A stretch of DNA of 64,000 nt from Streptomyces fuscichromogenes. GTDB lineage: Bacteria > Actinomycetota > Actinomycetes > Streptomycetales > Streptomycetaceae. The stretch covers positions 310,001 to 374,000 of the forward strand of contig NZ_BMML01000003.1 of the NCBI RefSeq assembly GCF_014645815.1. Reading direction: 5' to 3'. Position 1 is the stretch's first letter, and the number at the start of each line of letters is the position of its first letter. The notes beneath the pieces were generated by a model. That model did not search any database. It worked only from the letters and a program-made list of their open reading frames with translations, and had not been told where the DNA came from. Below, in pieces: positions 9,295 through 17,433 of the stretch. Made by a program: the position numbers and the translations under genes.

Positions 9295-11184
9295 TCAGCT
9301 GAAGCAGGGGTCGAAGGTGTCGAGCGGCCGGTGACCGCCGGTGGCCCGGCCGGTGCGCTGTCGCCACCGGAGCTGTTCGGCGGATTCGGCGGCCGCGTCC
9401 CGGACCCCCTCGGCCTGGCGCAGCCCGGAACGGTCGCAGCCGTGGCCCGCCTGGTAGCCGCCGAAGTGCGCGAGCGGGCTCCAGTCCGGCCGGACGGGGG
9501 GCACGGCCGGCGCCAGGCCTTCGAAGAAGCCGGCGGCGTGGACGACCCGACCGCCCACGACCGTCAGCAGTGCCTCGATCTCGGGGATCCGCTCCTCGGG
9601 GATCTCGAAGAAATCGTCGGTCAGTACGGCGAAGTCCGCGTAGTAGCCCGGACCGAGGATGCCCTTGACGTCCTGCTCGCCCGTGAGCCGGGCACCGCCG
9701 ACGGTGTACGAGGCGAGGGCTTCGGCCCGGTCCATACGGTGGTGTCCCGACCGCAGCGGCACACCGGCGACGTTGCACCCGGACACCAGCCAGTACAGGG
9801 CGACCCAGGGGTTGTAGGTCGAGACCCGGGTGGCGTCCGTTCCCGCGGCGACGTGCAGGCCACGGCTGCGCATCGCGCCGAGCGGCGGCGCCGTCGTCGC
9901 GGCCTGGGAGCCGTAGCGGTCACGGAAGGTGGTGCCCTGGTATGCCAGGCGGTGCTGGACGCCGATCGCCCCGCCGAGCGCCGCGATGCGGTCCAGGCTC
10001 TCCTCCGACACCAGCTCCACATGGTCGAACAGCCAGCGGTTCCCGCCGGGGAAGAGCCCTTCGGCAGCCAGCTTCTCGAAGACGGCGAGGTCGCGACGGA
10101 CGGTTTCGTCGTACGTGGCGTGCAACCGGAATCCCCAGCCGCTCTCCATCAGGAGCCGGACGGCGTTCTCGAACTCAGCCTCGTACGGGCCCAGTTCCGG
10201 ACGGGGCTGGGCGAAGTTCTCGAAGTCCGCCGCGGCCCAGGTCAGGTTCTCGCCCGCGCCGTTGAGCCGCAGCCACTCGTCGCCGTCGTCGGGCCGCACC
10301 ATGCCGATCCAACGGCGCAGGTCGTCGACTTCCTGGCCGAGGGTCTGCGGGAACAGGTGGTAGGCGATCCTGACGGTCAGCTCGCCGGCGGCGTGGAGGT
10401 CGGTGACCGTGCGATAGCCCGACGGGAAGTCCTGGAATCCGCCGGCGGCGTCGATCAGTGACGTCAACCCGAACCGGTTCAACTCCAGGAGGAACTGCCT
10501 CGTGGAGCCCTTCTGGCCCTCTGGGTCCAGGACCGGGGCCTTGGCCAGGGTCGAGTACAGCAGCAGGGCGCCCGGCGCGGCGATGAGCAACCCGGTGGGT
10601 TCGCCGTCGTGGCCGCGGACGATCTGGCCGCCCGCGGGGTCGGGGCTGTCACGGGTGATCCCGGCGGCGTGCAGCGCGGCGCGATTGAGGATCGCGGCCT
10701 GATAGAGGTGGGTGATCACGACCGGGGTGTCGGGCGCGGCGGCGTTGAGTTCCGCCGGAGTCGGCATCCGGTGTTCCGCCACCGACTCGACACTCCAGCC
10801 GCCCGCGACCCGGAGCCACTGGCCGGGCGGAGTCCGTGCGGCCTGCTCCCGCACCATCGCCAGCCCCTGCCGCAGAGTCCGCACGCCGTCCCAGCGGAGT
10901 TCGAGGACGAAATGCAGGCCGCCGCGGACGACGTGGTTGTGCGAGTCGTTCAGGCCCGGCACGACGCGGTGTCCCAGGGCGTCGACCACCCGAGTCCGCG
11001 GACCGACCAGCGGAGCGACCTCCCGGTCCCCGCCGACGACGGTCACCGAGCCCTCGCGCACGGCGAACGCGGTCGCGGCCGGCCGCTTCGGGTCGCCGGT
11101 GAAGACCTTCGCATTGCGCAGGACGAGATCCGCGGGCTGTGCCGGAGCACCTTCGCGGATGCCGGCAACCGGCATGGATGTCAT
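9295..11184 (-). CDS. Amidohydrolase-3 family metal-dependent hydrolase (YtcJ-like)
   Basis: 629 residues. An N-terminal beta-sandwich part (ADLVLRNAKVFTGD) leads to the metal-binding HxH motif in GLNDSHNHVVRGG. The rest follows amidohydrolase-3/YtcJ proteins, with a late histidine (FDHVEL), an aspartate in VAAGTDATR and the closing GYYADFAVL element. These are zinc or iron hydrolases of N-acyl or cyclic amide substrates. The C-terminal tail beyond about residue 575 is low-complexity. ATG 11184 follows GAGGGA; ATG 11175 is an alternative. It is probably the first gene of the leftward hydrolase operon, and the 333-base gap to the divergent isochorismatase gene would carry both promoters. Confidence 0.85.
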   Translation of the reverse strand: MTSMPVAGIREGAPAQPADLVLRNAKVFTGDPKRPAATAFAVREGSVTVVGGDREVAPLVGPRTRVVDALGHRVVPGLNDSHNHVVRGGLHFVLELRWDGVRTLRQGLAMVREQAARTPPGQWLRVAGGWSVESVAEHRMPTPAELNAAAPDTPVVITHLYQAAILNRAALHAAGITRDSPDPAGGQIVRGHDGEPTGLLIAAPGALLLYSTLAKAPVLDPEGQKGSTRQFLLELNRFGLTSLIDAAGGFQDFPSGYRTVTDLHAAGELTVRIAYHLFPQTLGQEVDDLRRWIGMVRPDDGDEWLRLNGAGENLTWAAADFENFAQPRPELGPYEAEFENAVRLLMESGWGFRLHATYDETVRRDLAVFEKLAAEGLFPGGNRWLFDHVELVSEESLDRIAALGGAIGVQHRLAYQGTTFRDRYGSQAATTAPPLGAMRSRGLHVAAGTDATRVSTYNPWVALYWLVSGCNVAGVPLRSGHHRMDRAEALASYTVGGARLTGEQDVKGILGPGYYADFAVLTDDFFEIPEERIPEIEALLTVVGGRVVHAAGFFEGLAPAVPPVRPDWSPLAHFGGYQAGHGCDRSGLRQAEGVRDAAAESAEQLRWRQRTGRATGGHRPLDTFDPCFS

Positions 11185-11517
11185 GGTCCCTCCCTCGGGA
11201 TGGCTGCCCACGGTCCAAGGGCTCCTGGCCGCGCGAACCGTGATGGCCGACCACGTCAGGACACCTCCGAGCGAGCGACGTTCGCACCGGGGCCCCACCC
11301 CAGCGGGACGCGCCGGCCGACGGCCGCCACGGACTGGGGTGGACAAACCGGTACCGCCGGCCCTCGGGGCGTAGTCGACGTCGGTCACCTTTTGGGCAGC
11401 GAATGTCCACAAGGGGCTCTCTAGCGTCCACGGCGTGCCGCCCGCTTCCCGCCTCCTCGACGCGCGGTCCGGCGGCCCGGGAACACGACATGCCCCCACG
11501 ACCGACAGGACTCCACC
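11185..11517. other. Divergent intergenic region between amidohydrolase and isochorismatase-like genes
   Basis: It contains no gene. A TAGCGT hexamer at 11422-11427 is a possible -10 element for the rightward gene, with no convincing -35. Confidence 0.3.
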
Positions 11518-12180
11518 ATGTTCGACATCTCCGCTGTCGCCGCCCTGCCCGGCCCCGACCTGCTCACCCCGGACAACTGCGCGGTGCTGTTCGTGGACCA
11601 CCAGCCGCAGATGTTCTTCGCCGCGTCCAGCGGCGAGCGAGGCGAGATCATCAACTCGACGGTCGGCCTCGCGAAGTCGGCCAAGGTGTTCGATGTGCCG
11701 GTGGTGCTGAGCACCGTGGCCGAAAAGCAGTTCTCGGGCGCGATGATCCCGCAGCTCAAGGCGGTTTTCCCGGATCAGCAGATCATCGACCGCAGCACGA
11801 TGAACGCCTGGGAGGACCCCGCGTTCGTGGAGGCCGTCAAGGCCACGGGGCGTACCAAGATCGTCATCGCGGGACTGTGGACGGAGGTGTGCCTCGTGCT
11901 GCCCGTGCTGTCCGCACTGTCCCAGGGATACGAGGTGTACGTCGTCGCCGACGCGTCGGGCGGAGTGAGTCGGCAGGCCCACGAACACGGCATGCAGCGC
12001 ATGGTCCAGGCCGGAGCCGTTCCGATGACCTGGCTCCAGGTCCTGCTGGAGCTCCAGCGTGACTGGCTCCGTACCGAGACCTACGGCGCCGTCATCGAGG
12101 TGGTGAAGGAGCACGCCGGTACCTATGGCCTCGGCGCGGTCTATGCCGAGTCCATCATCGGTTCCCACACCACCGGCTGA
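11518..12180 (+). CDS. Isochorismatase-like (YcaC-type) cysteine hydrolase
   Basis: 220 residues in the cysteine hydrolase fold. The catalytic aspartate is Asp27 (LFVDHQP) and the nucleophile Cys125 in GLWTEVCLVLP, followed by the YVVADASGG segment. The closest named relatives by motif are YcaC-type hydrolases of unknown substrate; nicotinamidase and isochorismatase share the fold. It has no signal peptide, so it acts in the cytoplasm. It is transcribed divergently from the amidohydrolase operon and may share its regulation. Confidence 0.85.
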   Translation: MFDISAVAALPGPDLLTPDNCAVLFVDHQPQMFFAASSGERGEIINSTVGLAKSAKVFDVPVVLSTVAEKQFSGAMIPQLKAVFPDQQIIDRSTMNAWEDPAFVEAVKATGRTKIVIAGLWTEVCLVLPVLSALSQGYEVYVVADASGGVSRQAHEHGMQRMVQAGAVPMTWLQVLLELQRDWLRTETYGAVIEVVKEHAGTYGLGAVYAESIIGSHTTG

Positions 12181-12585
12181 CCGACGGGCAGGGCACGCGG
12201 ACGGGGGCGGGGGGCGGGGCGGGACGCGGTCGGCGCGCCCGGTGCTGCGCGGGAGCCATGTCCGGCGCATGCGAGCGAGCGGGTCAACCGGCCGGTGACC
12301 GGACGGAGGCGCCTCACCGGCGGGAGGCGGCCCCGGGAACGGCTTCGTCGCGCTGTCGAAGCGGCGCCCGTCCGTTCCCCCGACGAGCGGCGACCCAGCC
12401 AGGAGCACGGAGGCCGCGGCGCCTTGCCGGGCGTCCGCCGCGCGGTCGAAGTACCTGGCAGTCGGGGCAGGGCGCGCGAAGACGAGTGGTGAACTACGCG
12501 TTCGCGTGGTGTGTCGGACAGCGGTCCCCTCTTAGCGTCGTAGGCGATCCGGGCAAGACCGCCCGACACGTGAGAGAGGTCCCCC
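12181..12585. other. Intergenic region upstream of the SDR gene
   Basis: About 400 bases with no supportable gene. Its right end carries an ACTACGCGnnnGCGTGG element about 40 bases before a TAGCGT hexamer, an arrangement that recurs near 23.6 kb (see the separate entry). Confidence 0.35.
12493..12540 (+). promoter_or_regulatory. Candidate promoter element of the SDR gene, copy 1
   Basis: ACTACGCGTTCGCGTGG starts at 12493 and includes the dyad ACGCGTTCGCGT. TAGCGT follows at 12533-12538, 48 bases before the GTG start. A very similar arrangement is found at 23575-23620, which suggests a shared regulator binding site. I infer the role from this similarity alone. Confidence 0.3.
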
Positions 12586-13374
12586 GTGGATCTGAACCTG
12601 CAGGGCAAGCGCGTCGTGGTCACCGGTGCCGGCAACGGCATCGGACTCGCGGTCGTGCGTGCCCTCGCCGCCGAAGGCGCCCGTGTGACGGCGGGCGCCC
12701 GCCGCGTCAGCGACGAACTGCGGCGGCTCGCGGGTGAACACCCGGTCCTGCCGGTGGCGGTGGACCTCTCGACGCCGGACGGACCGGCCGAGTTGATCGA
12801 CGCCGCCGCCACCGCGTTCGGTGGCCTCGACGTCCTGGTCAACAACGCGGGGACGGCCCGTCCGCGAACCAGCGGCTTCCAGTCGGTCACCGACCTCGAC
12901 TGGCTCTCGATGCTTGAGACCGGCTTCCTCTCGGCGGTCCGTGCCACCAGGGAAGCGCTGCCGCTCCTGCTCGAAGCCGGTTCCGGCGCCGTCGTGACGG
13001 TCTCCTCCGTCCACGCGGCTCTGCCCGACCCCATGCTCATCGACTACAGCGCGGCCCAGGCCGCACTGGCCAGCTTCAGCAAGTCGCTCTCGAAGGAGCT
13101 CGGGCCCCGGGCGATCCGGGTCAACACGGTCTGCCCAGGGCCGCTGACGACCGACCTGCGGCTCGACGAGGACGAGGTGGCCGCGCCTCTGGCGCACCTC
13201 AACGGCGGCAGCGCCGGGGCAGCGGCGAAAAAGGCGGCCCGGGAATCGGCGACCGGCCGCTGCACACGGCCCGAGGAGGTCGCCGATCTGGTCCTGCTGC
13301 TCGCCAGTGAAAGGTCGGCCAACGTGACGGGATCGGACTTCGTCATCGACGGTGGCCTGACCGGCACCGTCTGA
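12586..13374 (+). CDS. SDR-family protein with glutamine at the catalytic-lysine position
   Basis: 262 residues with the classical short-chain dehydrogenase plan: cofactor loop TGAGNGIG (residues 13-20), NNAG at 86-89, Ser141 and Tyr154 at catalytic positions, and a C-terminal SDFVIDGGL. The YxxxK motif reads YSAAQ: residue 158 is Gln (codon CAG) where lysine is nearly invariant. Lysine positions the nicotinamide ribose and lowers the tyrosine pKa, so activity is probably weak, altered or lost. The related SDR at 21952-22746 has the normal YSAAK. GTG 12586 follows GAGAGAGG. Confidence 0.85.
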   Translation: MDLNLQGKRVVVTGAGNGIGLAVVRALAAEGARVTAGARRVSDELRRLAGEHPVLPVAVDLSTPDGPAELIDAAATAFGGLDVLVNNAGTARPRTSGFQSVTDLDWLSMLETGFLSAVRATREALPLLLEAGSGAVVTVSSVHAALPDPMLIDYSAAQAALASFSKSLSKELGPRAIRVNTVCPGPLTTDLRLDEDEVAAPLAHLNGGSAGAAAKKAARESATGRCTRPEEVADLVLLLASERSANVTGSDFVIDGGLTGTV

Positions 13375-13575
13375 ACACGGACGTACCGCGCTGGTGAGCA
13401 GGCCGGCCACCCGGGCGGGAGATCCGCCGTGAGGGACACCGGCCCGCCGCATCGCATCGCATCGCCTCGGCGGTCGGCGAGGTGCGCTGACCACCGTCAT
13501 GTGCCGCTCGCTCGGCCTGTTGCGGCGCGACCGGCGTCCGAACCGGGCGGAGCATCGCGAAAGGAGGAACTCAAG

Positions 13576-16341
13576 GTGTGGTCCGGGGTTCACCACGCGG
13601 CGGCGCCGCCGATGGTCGGTCGGCAGGCGGAGCGTGAGGCGATCGGAAGGCTGCTCGCATCGGTCCGCGACGGCTTCAGCGGAGTCCTGGTGTTCACCGG
13701 CGACGCGGGAGCCGGCAAATCCCGGCTTCTGGAGTACGCCGCCGAGTCCGCCCAGGACCTGACAGTCGTCAGACTGGTCGGCGTGGAGGCCGAGACACGA
13801 CTGGGCTACGGAGCCCTGCACCGGCTCCTGCGGCCCCACTTCGGCCGGCTGTCGGCTCTGCCGCACCGGCAGCGGGACGCCCTCAACGCCGCGTTCGGGC
13901 TGACCGACGCCGCGCCGTCCGACCTCCATCTGGTCGGGTTGGCCGCGCTGACGCTGCTCTCGGACGTGGCCACGGCGGCGCCGATGCTCTGCCTGATCGA
14001 CGACGTGCAGTGGCTGGACCGCGAGTCGGCGGAGACCCTGGCGTTCGTGGCCCGACGCCTGTACGCGGACTGCCTCGGGCTGCTCTTCGCCGGGCGGGAC
14101 GGGACCGGCGGCCACGACGTCTTCGGCGCGCTGCCCGCACTCCGGCTGGAGGGACTCGCGGACGTGGAGGCCAGGGCCCTGCTGACGCACGGCGTGACCG
14201 GACACCTGGACCAGGCCGTCGCCGAGCGGCTGGTGGCCGGCACCGCAGGCAACCCGCTCGCGCTCCTCGAACTGGCGGTGAACCTGGGCCCGGAACAGCT
14301 GGCCGGGGTCACACCACTGCCTGAACCACTGCCGGTGAACCGGCACTTGGAAGAGCACTTCCGGCAGGCGGCGGCGCTGCTGCCGGCGGACACCCAGACC
14401 CTGCTGCTGCTCATGGCCACGACACCGACGGACGACCAGGCGGCGCTGCGGCGCGCCGCAGGCGCCCTGGGGCTGTCCATCCGGTCCGCCACGCCCGCGG
14501 TCGACGCGGGGATACTGAGGCGCGGGACCACCGTGGGATTCCGCCACCCGCTGATCCGGTCGGCGGTCCACTCGGCCGCGTCCGTCGAGGAGCGGCGCAG
14601 TGTCCAGGCGGCCCTCGCCGCCACGAGCGCCCCCGAGCGCCGGGCCTGGCATCTGGCCGAGGCGACCGACGGCCCGGACGACAACGTGGCCGCGGCACTC
14701 GAAGCCGTCTCCGACCTGGCCCAGGCGCGTGGCGGATACTCCGAACAGGCCCTGGTGCTCACCCGGGCGGCGGAGATGACCACGCATCCGGGCAAGCGGG
14801 CCGAGCGGTATCTCGACGCGGCGGCGGCCCACCTCACCTCCGGCAATCTGCCGGCGGTCCGACCGCTGCTCGAAGTCGCCACCCCCGACCTGACCGGGCC
14901 GGTCGCCCGGGCCCGCGCGACACGGCTGCGGGCGTCCGTCGAGTTGTTCAACTCCCGCCCCCGCGAGGTGCCCGCGATGCTGCTGGAGGCGGTGGCCGAC
15001 CTCGGCACCACGGATCCCGTGGCGAGCTGGGACCTGCTGCGCGAGGCGACGTACGCCGCGATCGTCGGCGGCCGGACGATCACCGGGACGACCACCCGCG
15101 AGGTCGCCAGGGTCACGGCCGACGCCTGGCGCGAACCGGCGTTGCCGGCCTGGAGCCCCGATCCGCTGATGGCGGCGCTGGCGCGCTCGGTCGCCTACGG
15201 CTACGCCGCGGGAGCCCCGGCCCTGGCCGCGGCCCTGGCCCGGTTGCGTACCGCCGACGATCTCCAGGAGGAGAACGCGTTCAGCGTCATGGTCAGCATC
15301 GCGAGCGACGAGTTGTGGGACATCGAGGCCAAGGGGGAGATCCTCGGGAAGCTGGTGACGGCGGACCGCGCTCGCGGAGCGCTCCACGGGCTCAGCATGG
15401 CGTTGACCGCCCTCGCCACCGTGGAGATCTGGGACGGCCGGTTCGCCGCCGCCGAGAGCTGCTACATCGAGGCGGACGACTACATGGCCGCGACCGGACT
15501 CCGCGAGTCGGGAGACTTCCACAAGGCCCTGCTGTACGCCTGGACCGGTCGGGAAACCGAGCTGCGGGCCGCGGTCGCCGCGATGAACGCGTTGGCGGAG
15601 AGCCTGGGGATCGGATCGACGTACCGGTGGTCCGGCCAGGCCCTGAGCATCTTCGAGATCGGTCGCGGGCGGTACCGGGAGGCGCTCGACGCCCTGCTCA
15701 TGGTGTTCGCCGAGCGCTCGGTGGTCATCGGTGACGTCAATCTTGCCGGCATGGTCGAGGCCGGGCTGCGGGCCGGCGACCGGGACGCCGCCGCCATGGC
15801 CATGGAGCGTATGGAGGAGCGCGCTCCTGTGGCCGGAACCCCATGGGCGTTGGGGCTGCTCGCGCGCTGCCGGGCCCTGATGACCGACGACGACGGAGCC
15901 GAGCACCTGTACCAGGAATCGATCTCGCAGCTTGAGAAGGTCCCGGTGGCCGTGGAACTGGCATGGTCGCGGCTGCTGTTCGGCGAGTGGCTGCGCCGGC
16001 GCAGACGCCGTGCCGACGCCAGGGTCCAGCTGCGGGCCGCCTACGAGGCCTTCGAGTCCTGGGGAGCCGCGCCTTTCGCCGAGCGGGCGAGGGCGGAGCT
16101 GCTGGCCACCGGGGAGCGGGCACGCAAGCGAACGGTCGACACCCAGTTCGACCTCACCCCGCAGGAACGACATGTGGCGATGCTGGCCGCGTCGGGGCTG
16201 ACCAACCCGGAGATCGCCACCCAGCTGTTCGTCACCACCTCGACCATCGAGTTCCACTTGAGCAGGGTGTTCCGCAAGCTCGGGATCACGTCGCGCAAGC
16301 AGATCGGTCGCAGGCTGAGCGAAACGGATTCCGACGACTGA
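13576..16341 (+). CDS. LAL-type LuxR-family transcriptional regulator with N-terminal AAA ATPase
   Basis: 921 residues. The N-terminus (MVGRQAEREAIGRLL) leads to a Walker A GDAGAGKS at about residues 42-49 and Walker B LCLIDDVQWLD near residue 137. A long helical repeat-like middle follows, and a LuxR-type helix-turn-helix fills the last 60 or so residues (LTPQERHVAMLAASGLTNPEIA). Large ATP-binding LuxR regulators of this type activate metabolic or antibiotic genes in response to ligands. The frame is open from 13429, but AAGGAGG at 13561-13567 sits 8 bases before GTG 13576, which fixes the start. Its target may be the neighbouring hydrolase and SDR genes; that is inference. Confidence 0.9.
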   Translation: MWSGVHHAAAPPMVGRQAEREAIGRLLASVRDGFSGVLVFTGDAGAGKSRLLEYAAESAQDLTVVRLVGVEAETRLGYGALHRLLRPHFGRLSALPHRQRDALNAAFGLTDAAPSDLHLVGLAALTLLSDVATAAPMLCLIDDVQWLDRESAETLAFVARRLYADCLGLLFAGRDGTGGHDVFGALPALRLEGLADVEARALLTHGVTGHLDQAVAERLVAGTAGNPLALLELAVNLGPEQLAGVTPLPEPLPVNRHLEEHFRQAAALLPADTQTLLLLMATTPTDDQAALRRAAGALGLSIRSATPAVDAGILRRGTTVGFRHPLIRSAVHSAASVEERRSVQAALAATSAPERRAWHLAEATDGPDDNVAAALEAVSDLAQARGGYSEQALVLTRAAEMTTHPGKRAERYLDAAAAHLTSGNLPAVRPLLEVATPDLTGPVARARATRLRASVELFNSRPREVPAMLLEAVADLGTTDPVASWDLLREATYAAIVGGRTITGTTTREVARVTADAWREPALPAWSPDPLMAALARSVAYGYAAGAPALAAALARLRTADDLQEENAFSVMVSIASDELWDIEAKGEILGKLVTADRARGALHGLSMALTALATVEIWDGRFAAAESCYIEADDYMAATGLRESGDFHKALLYAWTGRETELRAAVAAMNALAESLGIGSTYRWSGQALSIFEIGRGRYREALDALLMVFAERSVVIGDVNLAGMVEAGLRAGDRDAAAMAMERMEERAPVAGTPWALGLLARCRALMTDDDGAEHLYQESISQLEKVPVAVELAWSRLLFGEWLRRRRRRADARVQLRAAYEAFESWGAAPFAERARAELLATGERARKRTVDTQFDLTPQERHVAMLAASGLTNPEIATQLFVTTSTIEFHLSRVFRKLGITSRKQIGRRLSETDSDD

Positions 16342-16438
16342 CAGCGGGTCGTCGGCCGACACGCTCGGCCCGACTCCGGACCACGGTCGACCGACTCCCG
16401 TGGCAAGGTGCGGCATCGGGTACGCTTGACCTTTCTGT

Positions 16439-16448
16439 ATTGATCAAT
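16439..16448. promoter_or_regulatory. Perfect ATTGATCAAT palindrome upstream of the AraC-type gene
   Basis: A 10-bp perfect palindrome in an unusually AT-rich patch. It lies between a TTGACC hexamer (16426-16431) and the ribosome-binding site of the AraC-family gene. Its position suits an operator for autoregulation. No binding data are visible. Confidence 0.35.
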
Positions 16449-16480
16449 CCAGATTAAAGTCGGTACTCGGAGGCCACACC

Positions 16481-17362
16481 GTGCCGGAACTCGGACTCGC
16501 CGACACCCTCGGGATCCTGAGCCAGCCCGACATACAGCCCCGGTCCACCAGTTCCGGGCTCGGCTGGACGCATCTGTACGTGTCTTCCCAGCGGGAGCGG
16601 GCCTACCAGGCCGAGTTCGCCCCCGCACCCACCCATCTGATCGTCCTTCACCTCGGTGGACCCGTCACTGTGCGACGCGGCCGGGGCAGTGGAACCCGGT
16701 CGCGGAGGATCCCGCCGGGCGGCCTGTTCCTGCAGCCGGCCGACAGGGAACTGAGCGTCGAACTGGCCGGCGACCTCGACACGGTGCACGCCTACCTGTC
16801 GGACCATGCTCTGCGCGAAGCCAACGAAGGGCGACCGGTCGAGTTGGCCGAAGAACTCGGTGTCAGCGACCCGCTCGCCGAACAGCTCATGCGCGAACTG
16901 GACTCCGCCGTCCACCGCTGGGAGCCCTCGGCCCGTACCTACGTGGACCAGCTGACGGGAATGCTCGCCGCGCAGCTCGTCCGACGGCACGTCCCCCGCC
17001 CTGCCACTCCGGCACCCTCGCGCTCCGGACTCTCGGACCGCCAGCTCACGGCCGTGCGTGACCTCATGCACGACCGGATCGCCGAACCCCTGCCGATCGC
17101 CGACCTCGCCTCCGCCGCCTCGCTCAGTCCCAGCCAGTTCACACGCCAGTTCCGCGCGAGTACGGGGCACTCACCCCATCAGTACCTGCTGAGTCTGCGA
17201 CTGGAGCGGGCCAGTCAGCTGCTGCGCACCGGGTCGGCGCCGATCTGGCAGGTGGCGGTCGACTGCGGATTCTCCCACCAGGAGCACCTGACCAGAGTGA
17301 TGCGATCCCGCCTGGGCACCACTCCGGCCGCCATGCGCCGTGCGGAGTCACGGCGGCAGTAG
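16481..17362 (+). CDS. AraC-family transcriptional regulator
   Basis: 293 residues. The N-terminal half is a ligand-sensing region of the beta-barrel type (residues about 20-180). The C-terminal about 100 residues hold the two helix-turn-helix motifs of AraC/XylS proteins: LPIADLASAASLSPSQFTRQ, then IWQVAVDCGFSHQEHLTR. GTG 16481 follows GGAGG at 7 bases. It converges on the maleylacetate reductase / hydroxyquinol dioxygenase gene, so control of aromatic degradation is plausible. The ligand is unknown. Confidence 0.88.
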   Translation: MPELGLADTLGILSQPDIQPRSTSSGLGWTHLYVSSQRERAYQAEFAPAPTHLIVLHLGGPVTVRRGRGSGTRSRRIPPGGLFLQPADRELSVELAGDLDTVHAYLSDHALREANEGRPVELAEELGVSDPLAEQLMRELDSAVHRWEPSARTYVDQLTGMLAAQLVRRHVPRPATPAPSRSGLSDRQLTAVRDLMHDRIAEPLPIADLASAASLSPSQFTRQFRASTGHSPHQYLLSLRLERASQLLRTGSAPIWQVAVDCGFSHQEHLTRVMRSRLGTTPAAMRRAESRRQ

Positions 17363-17433
17363 AACCCACCTCACCTGCTCTCGCCGACCGCGGTCACCCC
17401 GCTGACCGAGCGGCGGGCCGACGGCGGGCACGG

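Noticed and set aside
13448..13465. ATCGC micro-repeat (three copies)
   Set aside because: Too short to mean anything beyond chance in this sequence.
13429..13575. Upstream extension of the LAL regulator to GTG 13429
   Set aside because: The extra 49 residues are Arg/Pro-rich and unconserved, and AAGGAGG lies at ideal spacing before GTG 13576.
12532..16416. A 1294-residue minus-strand open frame across the SDR and LAL regulator genes
   Set aside because: It is a shadow produced by high GC. It is full of Gly/Arg/Gln repeats and has no family signature, while the plus-strand genes have clear domains and ribosome-binding sites.
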